A stretch of 64,000 nt of DNA from Podocnemis expansa. Lineage: Eukaryota > Chordata > Testudines > Podocnemididae. How positions within the stretch are numbered: position 1 is the first letter of the stretch; each line of letters starts with the position of its first letter. A program made the position numbers and the translations under genes. Positions 23,405 through 35,107 of the stretch are shown piece by piece. The notes beneath the pieces are model-generated. The model was not told where the DNA came from and searched no databases. It worked only from the letters and a program-made list of their open reading frames with translations. Where the stretch lies: assembly GCA_007922195.1 (NCBI GenBank), contig ML681963.1:139275622-139339621 (forward strand), written 5' to 3'.

Positions 23405-25093
23405 CTGCAGCAAATAAGGTCTTCCAAATATCCAGTGACTTTAAGAGCTGGAATAAGAAGGAATAAATAAAAAATGTATCTATGAAATGAGAATCACATC
23501 AGAACAGTATATACTGAGAGACTTTTGTTTGCATCACAGCAACTCAAGACTATGGAAAAGTATGTGAATTAAAAAATGTTGCAAATGAAACAGAGGAGAG
23601 CTCGTGTGAGGGAACTACTCCTGCTACATTCTGAGCTGAACATTCTTAAGGCTCACTCAGAAAGGGGCTGCTGCATCTACTGTGCTATTTAAGAAAATAC
23701 TGCAATGGTCATTATTTCAATAGATGTTGTACATGATGACTAACACTTTGTACTGTGTCAAGTCATATTACTACAAACCTCCGGTAGTTGTATCTCATTC
23801 TGTCACTATTTTTCACATGAATGTAAGCAATTAATGCACATATACAGGCCTTATTTCAGAATATAGAACTGGTTAAAAATAGGTTTTTGTTATGACCAAT
23901 ATACCAGTTTTAACTAACAATTCAGGTTTTTTCCTTAATATAAGTATATACTATGAAAATTTTAAGGTAGAAAAAAAACATGGGCCCAAACTATACAAAT
24001 GTAGATGAAAACAGGCATGTAAAGTGTGCTAGTCACTCACTGTCTCTTGAGATTGAAATAGTTGCCCTTCCTCTGGGTCAGTTAAAGCCACCAAGAATCT
24101 CAGCTCCTGCACCCTAGAAAACAAATATTTACATCACAAGGTACGAATTTTTTTAAAAGGTGTTTTATAAGGAAGTTAGCACAGCACTTTTACACCAATT
24201 CCTAATATCTAACGTGACCCTGTACTAACTAAAATCTTTGGGATTCAGGGTGGCAAACAGATGCTGTATTTTCTACTGAAATAGACACAAGTGAAGCCAC
24301 TCAGGATATAATGCTAATGCCAAAATTCATGACCCCAGCCTGTGAGTTCAATGGGAAAGATAAAACCAGATTTTTTTTAAAAAAAAGAACTCTTTTTAAT
24401 TTGCAGTAACTACACAACAACTCGCTGTTTAACTCAATGAAAAAGATTTATCAACAGTGGTCAGTGTCAAAAATCAATGTGGTCAACAAGAATAACGGAT
24501 TAAATGATAGTACTGATTATCAGCACTGTTCACTAAACTCAGAATTCAAAGGTGCTAGGCATCCACAATGGGGGCCAGACTTTAAAAACCTGTAACCAGT
24601 TAAGCACCAAAATAAGAGAACAGGATTTTTCACGTTGGATCCTGCACTTCTTTGAAAAGCTGGCACATACCATAGTGAGCACATTTGAAAACACTGCCTT
24701 TAGTTGGGTGCTTCAGCAGGGGAAGAACACTTGAAAATCTACCACAGACGCTTTACAGTTACAGCATGTGGTTCAGTAGCTTTTGCAGAAGGAAGAGCTC
24801 TTTCTCCAAACTACACGAAGGAGCAAATGCACCTGCGCAAGGGATGCCTTCAAGTTGGCAATTCGCCACAGCTGGTGAGTTAAGGTGCCTTTGACTAGAA
24901 GACTGGCAGAAGGACAGAAAAGAAAAATTCCCAAGCTCTGAAAACCTCTTCCACCTCACCACCACTATGGCCAAAAACACCACCTCTCCCACCCCCCCGA
25001 GACTCACAGTTTTTTGGTGGTGATGTGAATGTGGTATAACTCAGACAGGATGGCATCTCTCTGAAAAGACAAGTCCCCATCAGAATCTTCCAT
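22325..25093 (-). CDS. TSSC4: TSSC4, U5 snRNP assembly factor
   Basis: In human, TSSC4 binds the U5 snRNP (PRPF8 region) and supports U5 and tri-snRNP assembly in the nucleus. The conserved protein lies in one exon (22325-23404): ATG at 23362, 345 residues. It has SDTVSLSDSDSE (27-38), HLRGMSSTFSQRS (83-95) with IFDCLEGAAKLA, YVAHPERWTKYSLE (160-173), FNQDPSSCGAGRIIFTKP (213-230), and a basic C-terminus (KKRSRKHFRPK). These are the blocks shared with human TSSC4, which is slightly shorter (329 aa). Two upstream exons (24041-24113 and 25008-25093) join in phase and would add 67 residues from an ATG at 25093, giving 412 residues. The human start aligns with the internal ATG at 23362, so the extension is an inference. 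The gene is tail to tail with TRPM5 and starts from the CpG island at its right. Confidence 0.93.
24041..24113 (-). CDS. TSSC4: TSSC4 upstream exon 2 (possible coding)
   Basis: Minus-strand acceptor TTGTTTTCTAG and donor GTGAGT at 24040. The 73 bases read VQELRFLVALTDPEEGQLFQ then SQET. They are in phase with the exon before (split CTG) and the exon after (phase 0). If translated, it is part of a 67-residue N-terminal extension. If not, it is 5'UTR. Confidence 0.65.
25008..25093 (-). CDS. TSSC4: TSSC4 upstream exon 1 with possible start codon
   Basis: ATG at 25093 (minus strand) opens MEDSDGDLSFQRDAILSELY then HIHITTKK, followed by donor GTGAGT at 25007. Upstream on the minus strand lies a long pyrimidine tract ending CCCCCAG (about 25136), a good acceptor, so a noncoding first exon in the CpG island is likely. 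The predicted helix-like, acidic N-terminus was not matched to any family I know. Confidence 0.6.
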
Positions 25094-25324
25094 TCTGGTC
25101 TCACTGGGTTAGGCTCCCCTCCTTCCTCCTGCTGCCTGGGGGTTGGGGGAGGGAGCCGGAGAACACAGTCACCCCAGACTGCTCAGGTTAGTTGTTACCC
25201 CACCCACACCGTCAGGGCCAGGCTGGAGATGCTGTTAGCGATCAACCTCTGAGCCTGGCGCTGGCGGCGGGGATGTCAGAACCTCAGAGAGCAGCGTCTG
25301 ACAAGTCAAACTCACAGCTCCCCA

Positions 25325-25540
25325 GGGCCAGGCAGGGACCCCACTGCTCAGAGGGGGGCTCTGACCCTCACCCAGGGCAGCCATGGGACCCCCTGCATGG
25401 AAAGGGCTGTGACCCCAGGCAGGGCAGGGACCCCAATGCAAAAAGGGGGACTGTGACCCCCAGGCAAGGCTGGGCAGGGCAGGGCAGGGCAGGGCCCCGC
25501 TGCACAGAGGGGAGCTGTGACCCCAGGCAGGCCAGCAGCA
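25325..25540. repeat. GC-rich minisatellite next to the TSSC4 promoter
   Basis: About four imperfect units of roughly 50-60 bp, each with GCTGTGACCCC, CAGGCAGGGCAGG and GACCCCAATGCA-type sequence. One unit has an inner run of GGGCA pentamers near 25474-25497. Open frames over it are composition artefacts. Confidence 0.7.
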
Positions 25541-25572
25541 GAGGGGGCGGGGCTGAGCGCGGCGCAGGACTA

Positions 25573-25580
25573 TGACGTAA
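25573..25580 (+). promoter_or_regulatory. CRE/ATF-like site
   Basis: TGACGTAA, a one-base variant of the CREB/ATF octamer, at the gene-proximal edge of the CpG island. Confidence 0.5.
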
Positions 25581-25928
25581 CAGCGCGGGGCGTGGCCTGT
25601 CCCTGGAGAAGGGGGCGGGGCGCCGAGACTCCTCCGCTCGGGCGGGCTGGGAGGGGCCGGAGCTGTGACGCCAGGGCGAGGCTGTGACCTTTGACCCCCT
25701 GCCAAGAGGGGTTACGAGTCCGCGACCCCAAGAGGCCAAGCGGGGGCGGGGAAGCTCCGCAGCTCGGACGGGCTCCGTGCCGAGAAGGGACGGACCGACC
25801 GACCGACCAACCAACCAACCCGCCCGCGCGCCGTAGCCAAAGCGAGGGCACACGAGGCCCGTACCTCGCGCAGCGCGGCCCAACCGCTCCGCGTCGCCCG
25901 CCGCCGCCCAGCTCCCAGCTATCCGGCC

Positions 25929-25938
25929 GCGCATGCGC
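25929..25938. promoter_or_regulatory. NRF1 site
   Basis: GCGCATGCGC is the palindromic core of the nuclear respiratory factor 1 motif, common near start sites of ubiquitously expressed genes. Confidence 0.65.
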
Positions 25939-26002
25939 TCTGCGTTGCGGCGCCCGCCCTGCCGTAAGGGAAAGGACGGCTGGCGCCGGCGCCCCGCGCG
26001 GA

Positions 26003-26014
26003 GCATGCTGGGAG
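26003..26014 (-). promoter_or_regulatory. ZNF143/THAP11-type site, partial
   Basis: The minus strand reads CTCCCAGCATGC, the right half of the ACTACAATTCCCAGCATGC consensus bound by ZNF143 and THAP11. Confidence 0.6.
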
Positions 26015-26102
26015 GCAGAGTCCGTAGCGCCCGCGAAGCAACATTCCCATGGTGCAAAGCGTTTCGCGGCGGTCGGGGGACGAGCACCTCCCGCTTTGCC
26101 CC

Positions 26103-26116
26103 CTGGGAGTTGTAGT
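26103..26116 (-). promoter_or_regulatory. ZNF143/THAP11-type site, partial
   Basis: The minus strand reads ACTACAACTCCCAG, the left half of the same consensus, about 90 bp from the other half-site. Two such sites in one island support a strong constitutive promoter. Confidence 0.65.
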
Positions 26117-26245
26117 CCGCTCTGAGGTGGGGCTGAAGCCGGGGAATGGGAGGCGGCCTGGGTCAAGGGCCCCTGGCGAGACCCGCAGGAGGACTGAGCA
26201 GGGAAGGACGGAGGGGAAGGAGTGTTGCAGGGGGACCTTGTCAAT

Positions 26246-27040
26246 TTCCAAAGGGATAGCCGTGTTAGTCTAGTCCAGCAAAAAAAAAAACCAAACAAGG
26301 AGTCATGTGACACTTAAAGACTAACAGATTTATTTTTCACATGAGATTTCGTGGGAGAAGATCCCACTTTGTCAGATGCTTCGAAGATGGGTGAACTTAC
26401 AGAAAGAAATGAAAATAAATGCAAGGGGATGTGAAACGTAGGATCGGGTCATACAGTAACAGCAAATCAGAGCAGTTGTTAGGTTCCAACCATGGGAAGC
26501 CTGAAGTCAAATTATCTTTTGTAATGGGAAAAGAACCCATAGTCTCAATTCAGTCCTGCTTTCACAGAATTTAGTTTGGATGCTAATTCCAGTTCAGCTG
26601 TTTCTCTTTGAAGTCTTTGACGTCCTAGTCACCTCTCTGACGACTGTTGTTAACAAATCATTTATTGAGTAGATTAGAAAGATGGAAGTACTCACAACTG
26701 TTTGTTTGTTTTTGTTTTGTGATTTCTGATATCAGCTCTATGTTCATTTATTCTTTTGTGCAGCAATCGGCCTGTTTGTCCAATGTATAAGGAATTGGGG
26801 CATTTCTGACACATGAGGGTTTAGATCACATTAGTAGATGAGCAGGTAAATGAACCTTTGATGGAGTAGCAGGCTTGATTAGGACACATGATGGTATCTA
26901 TTGTGCAGATATGTGGGCAGACTTGGCCGTATGGTTTGTTGGAGGGGCGTGTGTGTTTTACACCCCCTTACATTTCATTCTGTAAGTTCACCAATCTTCA
27001 AAGCATCTGATGAAGTGGGATTTTCTCCCACAAAAGCACA
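26246..27040 (-). mobile_element. PLE copy with decayed GIY-YIG remnant
   Basis: Bounded by inverted PLE arms (TTCCAAAGGGATAGCCGTG on the left, GAAGTGGGATTTTCTCCC on the right). The interior on the minus strand near 26930-26760 still reads a CQKCP...LYIGQTG motif, the GIY-YIG endonuclease core, with stop codons around it. It is not functional. Confidence 0.78.
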
Positions 27041-28414
27041 GGGAACTGCATTCCCTGCTGTGCTCCCCCTTTAGCACCACAACCACAGCACTGGGAGAGC
27101 AGTGTGGGCTTCAACATTGCCTGCGTACTGCCCCATCTGATCCGGGGTGAGGCGTGCAAGAGGCAGGGGTTTAAGTATAAATACGGGGAGATTAGAACCG
27201 TCCTAAATTTCCAGGCCCATCCTCATGCAGGTCCCCACCCTGCAAGCTACTGCCCCCTCCCAGCACAGGGGGGCAGTTGTGACAACTTCTGGATGCCACA
27301 GGCACCAGTTAGCGCTCTGCCCTACACCCACCCCCACAAAGCACCCAACCCGCCTAGCTACACACCCTCCCCTGCACACACACAGCCACTCCACCCCCCC
27401 CAGCTGCTCACACCCCAGCTACACACCCTCTGTAACAAATCCACTCCCACCCACCTCTCCCCCCACCTTACCTGGGCTGTTTGCTGGCTGCCTGACTGGC
27501 TGGAAGCTGCTTCCAACCACAAGCTGCTCAGCCCTGCAGGGGGAAATTCACAAACTCTCAGCCTGCAGCAGCTCCCTACTGGCTGGGTTAGGGTGGAGCA
27601 GGGTTTCAGGTGGAGCCGGGTTTCAGGTGGAGCCACGGGCATGCTGACTTCGGGCTGCTTGTGCTATTTTTAAGGGGGTCTGGAACTCTAGGTTCCTGTG
27701 GGTTCCTCCAGTTTTAGAGGGCCTGGAACGCTACCTGCATAAAAATAAGGGGGCCCAGAACTGCATTCCCGCTTACTTCTACCCCTGGCAAGAGGCAATG
27801 TGCATGTAGCTCTTGTGCACGATGAAAGGTGGCAGGTGGGGCAGAGGACTGGCTGCAGGGAAAGAAACAACATAATTTCTGCCAGAGAGCACGTTGGAGC
27901 CAGCCAAAGAGAAACATGAAACTGTAGCTCTAGTTCCACATCTCACTTTTCATTTGCTTGGTGCCCCTTTTAACATCAATTTGTGAGCTTGAGGGAGAAT
28001 GCCCAGGCCAGGAAAGAGAAATTCCAGTCAACATGCATGAGCTATGGAAAAAGTCATATCGGAGGAGCTGATGCTTGTCCAGATAGATACACATGGTGAA
28101 ATAAATGCATGGAACATGGACATTTTTGCAGCTATGTGCCACATCAAACCACTCAGGGAACAAGCTCATATTATAGACTGTCAAACCAAGAGCTGTTGCT
28201 TCTGGGATTATCACTTTTGATGGCAGAGCCTGCCTGTAGAGTGAAATTAAATACTTAAGGCAATACTATTGCTTTGGGAGCAGACAAGTCATTTCAGAAG
28301 GGACATACAATCACCTTCAGCTTCTCGCAGAACTGAAGCTAACTAGTGCAATTTTAGCTAGCTCTGGAGATAAGCCAGTCCACCACAGAAACAACTCACC
28401 AAAAAACCCTGTAT
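27041..28414. other. No gene recognised
   Basis: Contains a C-rich and CA-rich stretch near 27230-27480 and otherwise ordinary sequence. Open frames are short and match no family I know. Confidence 0.5.
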
Positions 28415-29690
28415 GCATTGAAAGGATCAAATGCCAACCACCTTCTCAGCTGCGGTGTGGCAGCCACAATGGTCCCAATGCAAAATGTGGAAGAGTTCAA
28501 TGGAGGATTTGCTTAAAGGAACATTTGTGAGGCTTGCAGTGTACAAACCCCTCTACCAGACAGATCTTGGAAGAGACCAGCTGCAGATTTATGTAAATTC
28601 AGAAGACATATCATGGATTATTTTTCCAGGTACATAGAAATCACATACTTGCAAGACATAACATGTTGCAGTGTTATTGAAAAACTGAAAGGCCTTTTTA
28701 CTTGTTCTGGTATTCTAGAACAACTCGTGACAGCCAATGGACCACAACTCATTACAGCAGAATTTAAGTTGTTCTGAACAAAATATGATTTTGATTATAC
28801 TACTTGCAGCCCACATTGCCCACAAGAAAATGGAAAGGTTGAGAGAGCTGTACGGATAGCCAAGAGAATCTAACAGCTGGAAAACCCATTCCTTGCTCTT
28901 CTGAGTTACAGATCAACACCAATAACAACTACTGGATATTAACAGAACTTCTGGTGGGAAGACAACTCGGAACAACTGTTCCAACTTTGGAAAAAAACCT
29001 CTTTCCAAAGTGGCTAGACATGGAGAGAAGTAGCTGAGTTAGATAAAAAGGCTAGTATAGGTAATTAATGCAACAGGTATCCACTCAGAAAACTGCTGGG
29101 TCTAGAACCTCGTGACAGTGTTTGTGTCAAATTGGATGGAGGAAAAGGATGGACAACTCCAGCTGTTATATAACATAAGTGGTTCAGTGCCCACATCCTA
29201 CGTGATCAAAACTAACCTTAGAGAATTCTGCAGAAACTTTAGACATTTACAGTTTGTTCCTGAGGAAGAGCAGTTCAGAGCGGTGTTTCTCAATGACTGC
29301 TCTGTGAACCAGCACTGCTCCCAGAGATTTCCCTGACAATTTAAGAATATAGCACGCTGGTCCCTGCTATCATAAATGTTGAGAAACTGATCCACAGAGC
29401 AAATGCTATATCTATAGTGGATGCAAAATAAGTCAACAAGACTCAAGGATTGCAAACTGACCACAGCCTGTTGTTGCAGCTAATGGACATCTAGATGACC
29501 AACTTGTTTCTTGTTCAGATCATGTAATTAGAAAACCAGTACAATTCAGAGACAGAACGATCACAATGAATTTCAAAGGAAGTATGATAGTGTAAATATT
29601 CTCAATGGCAGGAATGTAGAATTTAAACAATGGAATGTTGAACTGTATTATACTGTTCAGCAACTATTTTAAGCAAACCTGAGGAATACT
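28415..29690 (+). pseudogene. Ty3/Gypsy pol fragment (integrase and C-terminal tail), decayed
   Basis: Short matches to a Gypsy integrase core occur across 28720-28990: the Asn-Gly-Pro-Gln block, the Ser-Pro-His..Pro-Gln-Glu-Asn-Gly block with its catalytic glutamate, and a Leu-Leu-Val-Gly-Arg block. Near 29180-29250 is the Ser-Tyr-Val-Ile-Lys-Thr...Arg-Asn-Phe-Arg-His-Leu tail typical of these polyproteins. Stops and frameshifts break it in several places. No flanking LTRs were recognised. Confidence 0.7.
29278..29395. mobile_element. Small hAT-like MITE nested in the Gypsy fragment
   Basis: The ends GGTGTTTCTCAATG and ATGTTGAGAAACTG are inverted. It interrupts the Gypsy tail region, so it arrived later. 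Clear target duplications could not be fixed. Confidence 0.5.
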
Positions 29691-32442
29691 GGGCACAGCA
29701 TTAAAAGAATCTTATGAAGAACATATCTGGTGTATAAAAGCAAGCTCTGTGACTAAGCCATATCTGGTACTGAAGGACAGAACAATAGGTATGTACCCTG
29801 CATGGCTCTCCACTTGCCCTAGCAGCACCTTCCCCATCTACATTTGTTTTTAGCAGTGTAGTGTCCTGTCCTCCCTGCTGCTGGAGCTTTCCTCCCCACC
29901 CTCCAGCAGCAGGGAAAGGCATTGACAGAGGAAGGCAGCCGTAGCCTCCCCTCTACCAGAGCCCTTTCACTGACATGTGTCTACACACCTCATTGTGGAC
30001 GGCCTGCTGCTTTTCACTTTAGGGGTGTAACAACACATACCCTACGTGCTGCTTAAATTGGTGTTTAGCATGGAAATAGCCTTAGAGGATTTTATCTAAT
30101 CAATCCTCCCACTACTGAATAATTAAGATAAAAACATTGCACTTATTCTAGATCCCACATACAAACAAAGCTGCTGTCTGATTCTCAGTGGATGTGTGTG
30201 TCATTTGCTATCATATCCAAGTGGAGTAAGGGCTGAGTTGTAATCCCTGATTCTGTTTTCAGGATCTCTGCAATGTCTTTTTTCAGGACAACCAACACTG
30301 TGTCATCTGCAGCCCCTATGAGAACATGCAGTATTAAAAGATCAGGTATGTGGCCTGATCCCTTTAAGGAGAGGCCCCATGGTGAGTCATCTGTAATATA
30401 AACTGCAGCCATTTCATTTGCACTGTCAGTTTTTAAATGTCTCTCAGCCTTCTGGAGTGTTGCTCACTATAGTAATTTATGACAAGGGAGCTATGTTTGG
30501 AATACATTTGGCAGCAATAACAGGCAAAGTTAGAACAAAATGTCCTCCATCTGGCTCGAGTTTTAAAACACAAAAGGCTTTCCCAGTTGGAGCTCTCTCT
30601 AAAAGTATCACAGAAATACAGCTAGGCCAGGCGAGTGCAGCCCCTATTAGAGGGCACTAAAGGGACTGGTGGTGAATAGGGATGGGAGGGTGGGGAAAGA
30701 GGCAGCAGAAGGGAGAAAGACAGCAAGAAATAAGACCTAGAGAAAAAGGTCTAAGGGATGGGGGCGGTGACAATGAGGGCAAAGAAGGTGATATACTAAA
30801 CAGTGGGTGGGAGGTGGTAAAAAAAATAAAAGGCAGAGATGGGAAGAAAGAAGCAGTTCAGATTATTTGCCAGGAGGGGCACAATCGGGTGGATGTGGAT
30901 GTTTAGTGGAAATGGATGGAAGCTGAGGGACGCTTTTTTAATGAGACAGTCTTGCTGGCTCAGGGTGCTGGCACGACAGGAAGGGCTAGTTCATCTCTTT
31001 CCAGCATCTCCACCTTTGACCCAGGATGCAAGAACTGCTGCAAAACAGCCCCTTGTCTAGTTTATTTACTGCTACAGGTCCCTTCTTTGCATCCTGATTT
31101 CATGTTTGGCTGATTGCAGACACAACTGACCCCCATTCCTCTCCCTTCCTTCCTTTTGCAGATATGTCAGCCACATGCTGAACATGCTTTCCTAGTGACA
31201 GGAGGTGGAAGAGTTTGTACTCGCTGCTGTGCCAGCGTGTTGGGACTGCTTCTAGCATGACAGCAAATAAAAACAGCGAGTCAGAACCCAAGCATGAACA
31301 GATGGCAAAGCAGTTTCCTCCAGGCTGAGACGGCTGGGGGAACCGCAGAGCTGGGCATATAGGAAACCATCAAACCTAAAAAGTAGTATTGTTATATAAC
31401 AGCCCAGGGGACACTGGAGAGTGAACTTTATGCAGCTGCAGAGGAAGCACATGTGCACACCAGTCCTATGCTGTGAGTACTAGGACCCAGTATGCACACA
31501 CACCCCTGTTCAGGAAGCTCAGCAAAAATCAGTTACTGGGCCCTATCCTGCTCTCAGCTGAAGCTGTTTGCATTTTAAGCAGAGGTGATGGGTCTCTTTT
31601 TGCACTGTCTGTTCACCTCTGGGAAAGTTCAGAAGCTGCGTTTCAAGGCAACAAGGGCACAGGTTATCAACTGGATGCCCCTATATGTGGAGCTCAGCTT
31701 GGGGGCAGGGGGGTAACTTTGGTGCACAGGAGTGATGGCTCATGTATTTTCGGTTTCCCTCTGTGCTGGTACTGTTCACTATGACGGTTGGTTTAAATTG
31801 CCTCTTAGTAGTGTAATATAGAACTTCTCCTCTGCCCCACAAACTCTCTTTAGAGAGAAGAAGCAAGCAATTTACATGTGGCATTGCCAATAGCAGCGAT
31901 GTGAGTCCAAAGAGGTTCACCAATGTAAGTTATGGTCAAAAACCACCTCATTTGGGGAATTTTTAGTGAGGAAAAAAAACCAAAATGGTTTGGTTTACAA
32001 TATGACAGTTTTTCCACAAAACCCTCAGAACTTGACAAAAAGAGTGCTTTTGTGAAAATTTCAATTAAACAAAAGGCCATTTTATAGTCACCCGTGACTT
32101 CACCTTTGCTTTGTTAGTGCATTGGATTCCTATGCTGGGGAATGTTTTTAATAAATGTAAAATAATATTAAGTGGTTTGACATTCCACCACTTGCCTTGG
32201 GAAGAAGCTCCCCATAAATACCAACAAACCTACTTTATTATGATCCACCTTCAACTCCTCCCTTAAAAAACCATCTTTTGTTGTAATACCTAGCATCATG
32301 GGGTCTGCTCACAGCACATGGCACTTTCTCCTGGCAGCTCTGGGGATTAGCTCTAGCCAGGCACTGCACCCTCCCAGGCCATGTTTCTCTCACTGTCCTC
32401 TCACCCTGCAGACTTCTCATGCTTCTGGAGCTGTCGCAGTGC
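29691..32442. other. No gene recognised
   Basis: Includes a purine-rich (GA-rich) stretch near 30665-30850. No splice-supported exon, RNA gene or repeat family could be assigned. Confidence 0.5.
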
Positions 32443-32572
32443 ACAGTCATCTGGAAGCTTTTTTTTTTGCCCTAGCCTGTCCCTGTAGGGTCATCTCCAG
32501 CGCTCCCTTGGACCCACACTTTGGCACGGTGTATAGGTGGCACTGACGCTGTTCTTCCTTCAGTTCCTTCTT
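32443..32572. repeat. DIRS left inverted terminal repeat
   Basis: The reverse complement aligns over about 130 bp with 38563-38695. Shared blocks include AAGGAACTGAAGGAAG (38563 side AAGGGACTGAAGGAAG), GTCAGTGCCACCTATA and AAGCTTCCAGATGAC. Confidence 0.85.
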
Positions 32573-32827
32573 TCCACCCGCTGTGATGGTCCTGGAACTA
32601 CTCACCCTTGCATTTGTGCAAGTGCCTGTCTTCTGGTTTTTTTCTCCATTTCTACAATGACAGTAGCATTTTTCTACCTTCTGGACACTTGCCTCACTTG
32701 GAGAGGCTTGAATTGCACTGGAGGATTACCTAGTTATCTGCCTCTCTGTGGGAGCACGTGGAACTGGCACAGGCTACACCATGCCTGGCTTAAAGACCTG
32801 CCGCCTGTGGTGTGGCCTTCTTGGTGA

Positions 32828-35107
32828 GTGATCTGCATGAGAAGTGCCTGGACGGGGGACACAGGACCAAAAAAATGTATCTGTTGGTCGTTCAGACCGA
32901 GGAAGGAGAGGGAGAGCTGGCTTCATTCCATGGCGATGGAAATGGCCCTCCACCTGGCTTCTGTGCTGTCCTCTGCACACTCTGCACAGACAGCTCTGGC
33001 ACAGAGGGTGCAATCAGCGTCGGCCCTTCCTTGGCACAGGTCCATGTCTGGGAAGGTGAAGAAGTCCTGCAGAGGCTCTGAGGCGCACCAAAGATCAGGA
33101 CAGTGGGAGAGAAGCCGCGACACCAGCACAGGTTGGATTCTTGGCACGGGTATGGAGAGGCTTGCTGACGGGGGTCCAAAGCCACAGGAACTGCAGGCTC
33201 CATCCACCCTGGAGGCCTTCAAAGCAGCAAGGGTGCTGCTACAGCTGCTAACTCCCATGCCACCCAGGATGATCACTTTCAAGGGGTAAGCTGGCCCTGT
33301 CATCAAGGCCTTGGCCAACACCCCAGGGTGAGTCCAGCCCCCCAGGACAATGGGAGTTGGTGCAGGGCTCGAGCAGACAGCATGTGGGCTCATTCCAGAA
33401 TCGGGCATTGATGCCCCCTTCCCTGCTGGACTGCTCTGGGGACACCCGATACAGCTGCTCCCCATCCTCTGCACGGTGTGTCCAGACACCATTGCGCTTA
33501 CTATCAGAACCTGGGGAAGGAAGGGCCTCCCCTCAGTTCTCACCCATCAACTTACCTCCCAGACTAATCACCAGTTTCATCATTGAGGCCCCATCACAAC
33601 AGGTTCCTGTCTTACTCATCAGAGACATTCATCACTGCTGATCATCAACACCACCATCTCCAGCACCATCATCGATGCTAGGGGCATCACTGGTGCCTGG
33701 CAGATGGGGCCCATGCCCTGAATGCTGGTGCCAGTGGCCTGGGTCCTGGCTGGGCCCCGCCTCTCCTGCTCTCCATCTGGATTGAGCCGGAGATCTGGGG
33801 CCCAGCTGCCCACGGCCACGGCTGCTGCTCCCAGCCCTGTCCCACGCTGGGGATCCGAGGCACAGCCTCCCGCGGCAGCAGCGGCCGCTTCCTGCCCCTT
33901 CAAAGGTCAGGTGACCCCGTGGCCACAGCTGCCACTCACCGCTCTCTCCCCAGCCGGGGGGGGTGGTGGTCTGCAGGCAAGGGGCGGGGCAGCATTGCCC
34001 CTGATTGATGCACCCAGTGGTGAAGTGGTCTTGGTCTACACACCAGCATAGGGAGTCCCGAGCACGGATCCGAACTTCTCCTGCACTGACGCAGCATTTG
34101 CTGACTAAAGAAACCATAGCTCCAGCACATAAGAGAGTGGTCCTCACACAGGGACTGGCACAGGGGAGTGGACAGCTCCCCTGAACAGGGAAGGAGACAG
34201 CCTCCAGCACAGGCCTTGTTACCACAGTCCTTTAAAGACTGGACTTTAAAGACAGCACAGTGCGCTGACTGCAGACTGGGATGCTCCCCAAAGGGAGCCC
34301 ACTTATCTGAGCTCCTCTAGGCCTGCAGTGTCTCAAGGGGAATAAGATGTGGCAGAGTCCAAGGTGGACTTGGACCCAGGAGAGGGTCCCTCAGGGATGG
34401 GAAGAGACGACTCCAGGGTCCTATCTTCATCTTCATCCTGACAAAGGGGCATATCAGAAGTCCTTCTCACTTAAGGAGGACCCAGTGGCGCATCAGGAAC
34501 TCCTGAAGTGCACAGCCACTAACCTCAACTTCCCCTTTGAGGTTGTGAGGGAGGACTTTGACCCTCTGTTCAATGCGGGCGAGTCTGCCCCACCAGAAAG
34601 GGTGGCAGTCCTGATGCACGAAAGGGCCCTAAAAAAATTGCCTGCACCTGGTGGCAAACCCCATCATTGGTCCCCCCAAGTCTCCAAGGGAATGGAAAGA
34701 AAATATGTCCCTGCGGATAAGTTCAGCTACCTGTTCCCCCTTCCTGTGCCTGGATCCCTAGTGGTGGACGCAGTGAACCAGTGTAAAAGACAGGGCCAAC
34801 CTGCCGTGACCCCTAAAAATAAAGAATCCAAAAGACTGGACTTATTTGGACATAAGATTTATTCCACCACAGCCCTACAGTTAAGCATACTGAACCAACA
34901 GGCCCTCATGGGCAGGTAGAATTTTAACCTTTGGAGCTCTATGCAGAGGTTTCAAGACCTCATCTCTTCCAACCACATGGCAGATTATGATGCCCTCGTG
35001 GAGGAGGGCCTGATGACAACATGCGCAATGCTTCTCTCCTCTTGGGATGTGATGAACATGGCCAGCAGGGGGGTAGCCTTAGCAATCATTATGCACCAGG
35101 AGGCATG
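32828..35107 (+). pseudogene. DIRS gag-like region, fragmented
   Basis: Open pieces at 32828-33289 and 34347-34919, then in-frame continuation past a stop to about 35107. The second piece is rich in the HP/LP and FGHKIYSTTALQL pattern seen in gag proteins of vertebrate DIRS elements. The first has the KCICWSFRPRKERES motif near its start. Between the pieces the frame is lost. Confidence 0.65.

Larger units (their letters stand above)
25540..26125 (-). promoter_or_regulatory. CpG island, likely TSSC4 promoter
   Basis: The densest CG-dinucleotide stretch in the window, about 600 bp upstream of the first TSSC4 coding exon. It carries clustered motifs of housekeeping promoters (NRF1, two ZNF143-type sites, a CRE-like site), each listed separately, and a short GACC/AACC tetramer run near 25795-25822. 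I found no gene starting rightward from it, so bidirectional activity is not supported. Confidence 0.8.

Noticed and set aside
26125..26245. A rightward gene sharing the CpG island with TSSC4
   Set aside because: No splice donor linked to an open frame was found to the right before the PLE at 26246.
25192..26313. Several open frames of 127-247 residues around the CpG island
   Set aside because: High GC content removes stop codons in all frames. None matches a known protein, and the true TSSC4 exon reads on the minus strand at 25008-25093.
34347..34919. 190-residue open frame that could be taken for a host gene
   Set aside because: It lies inside a DIRS element bounded by inverted repeats and matches the gag-like region.
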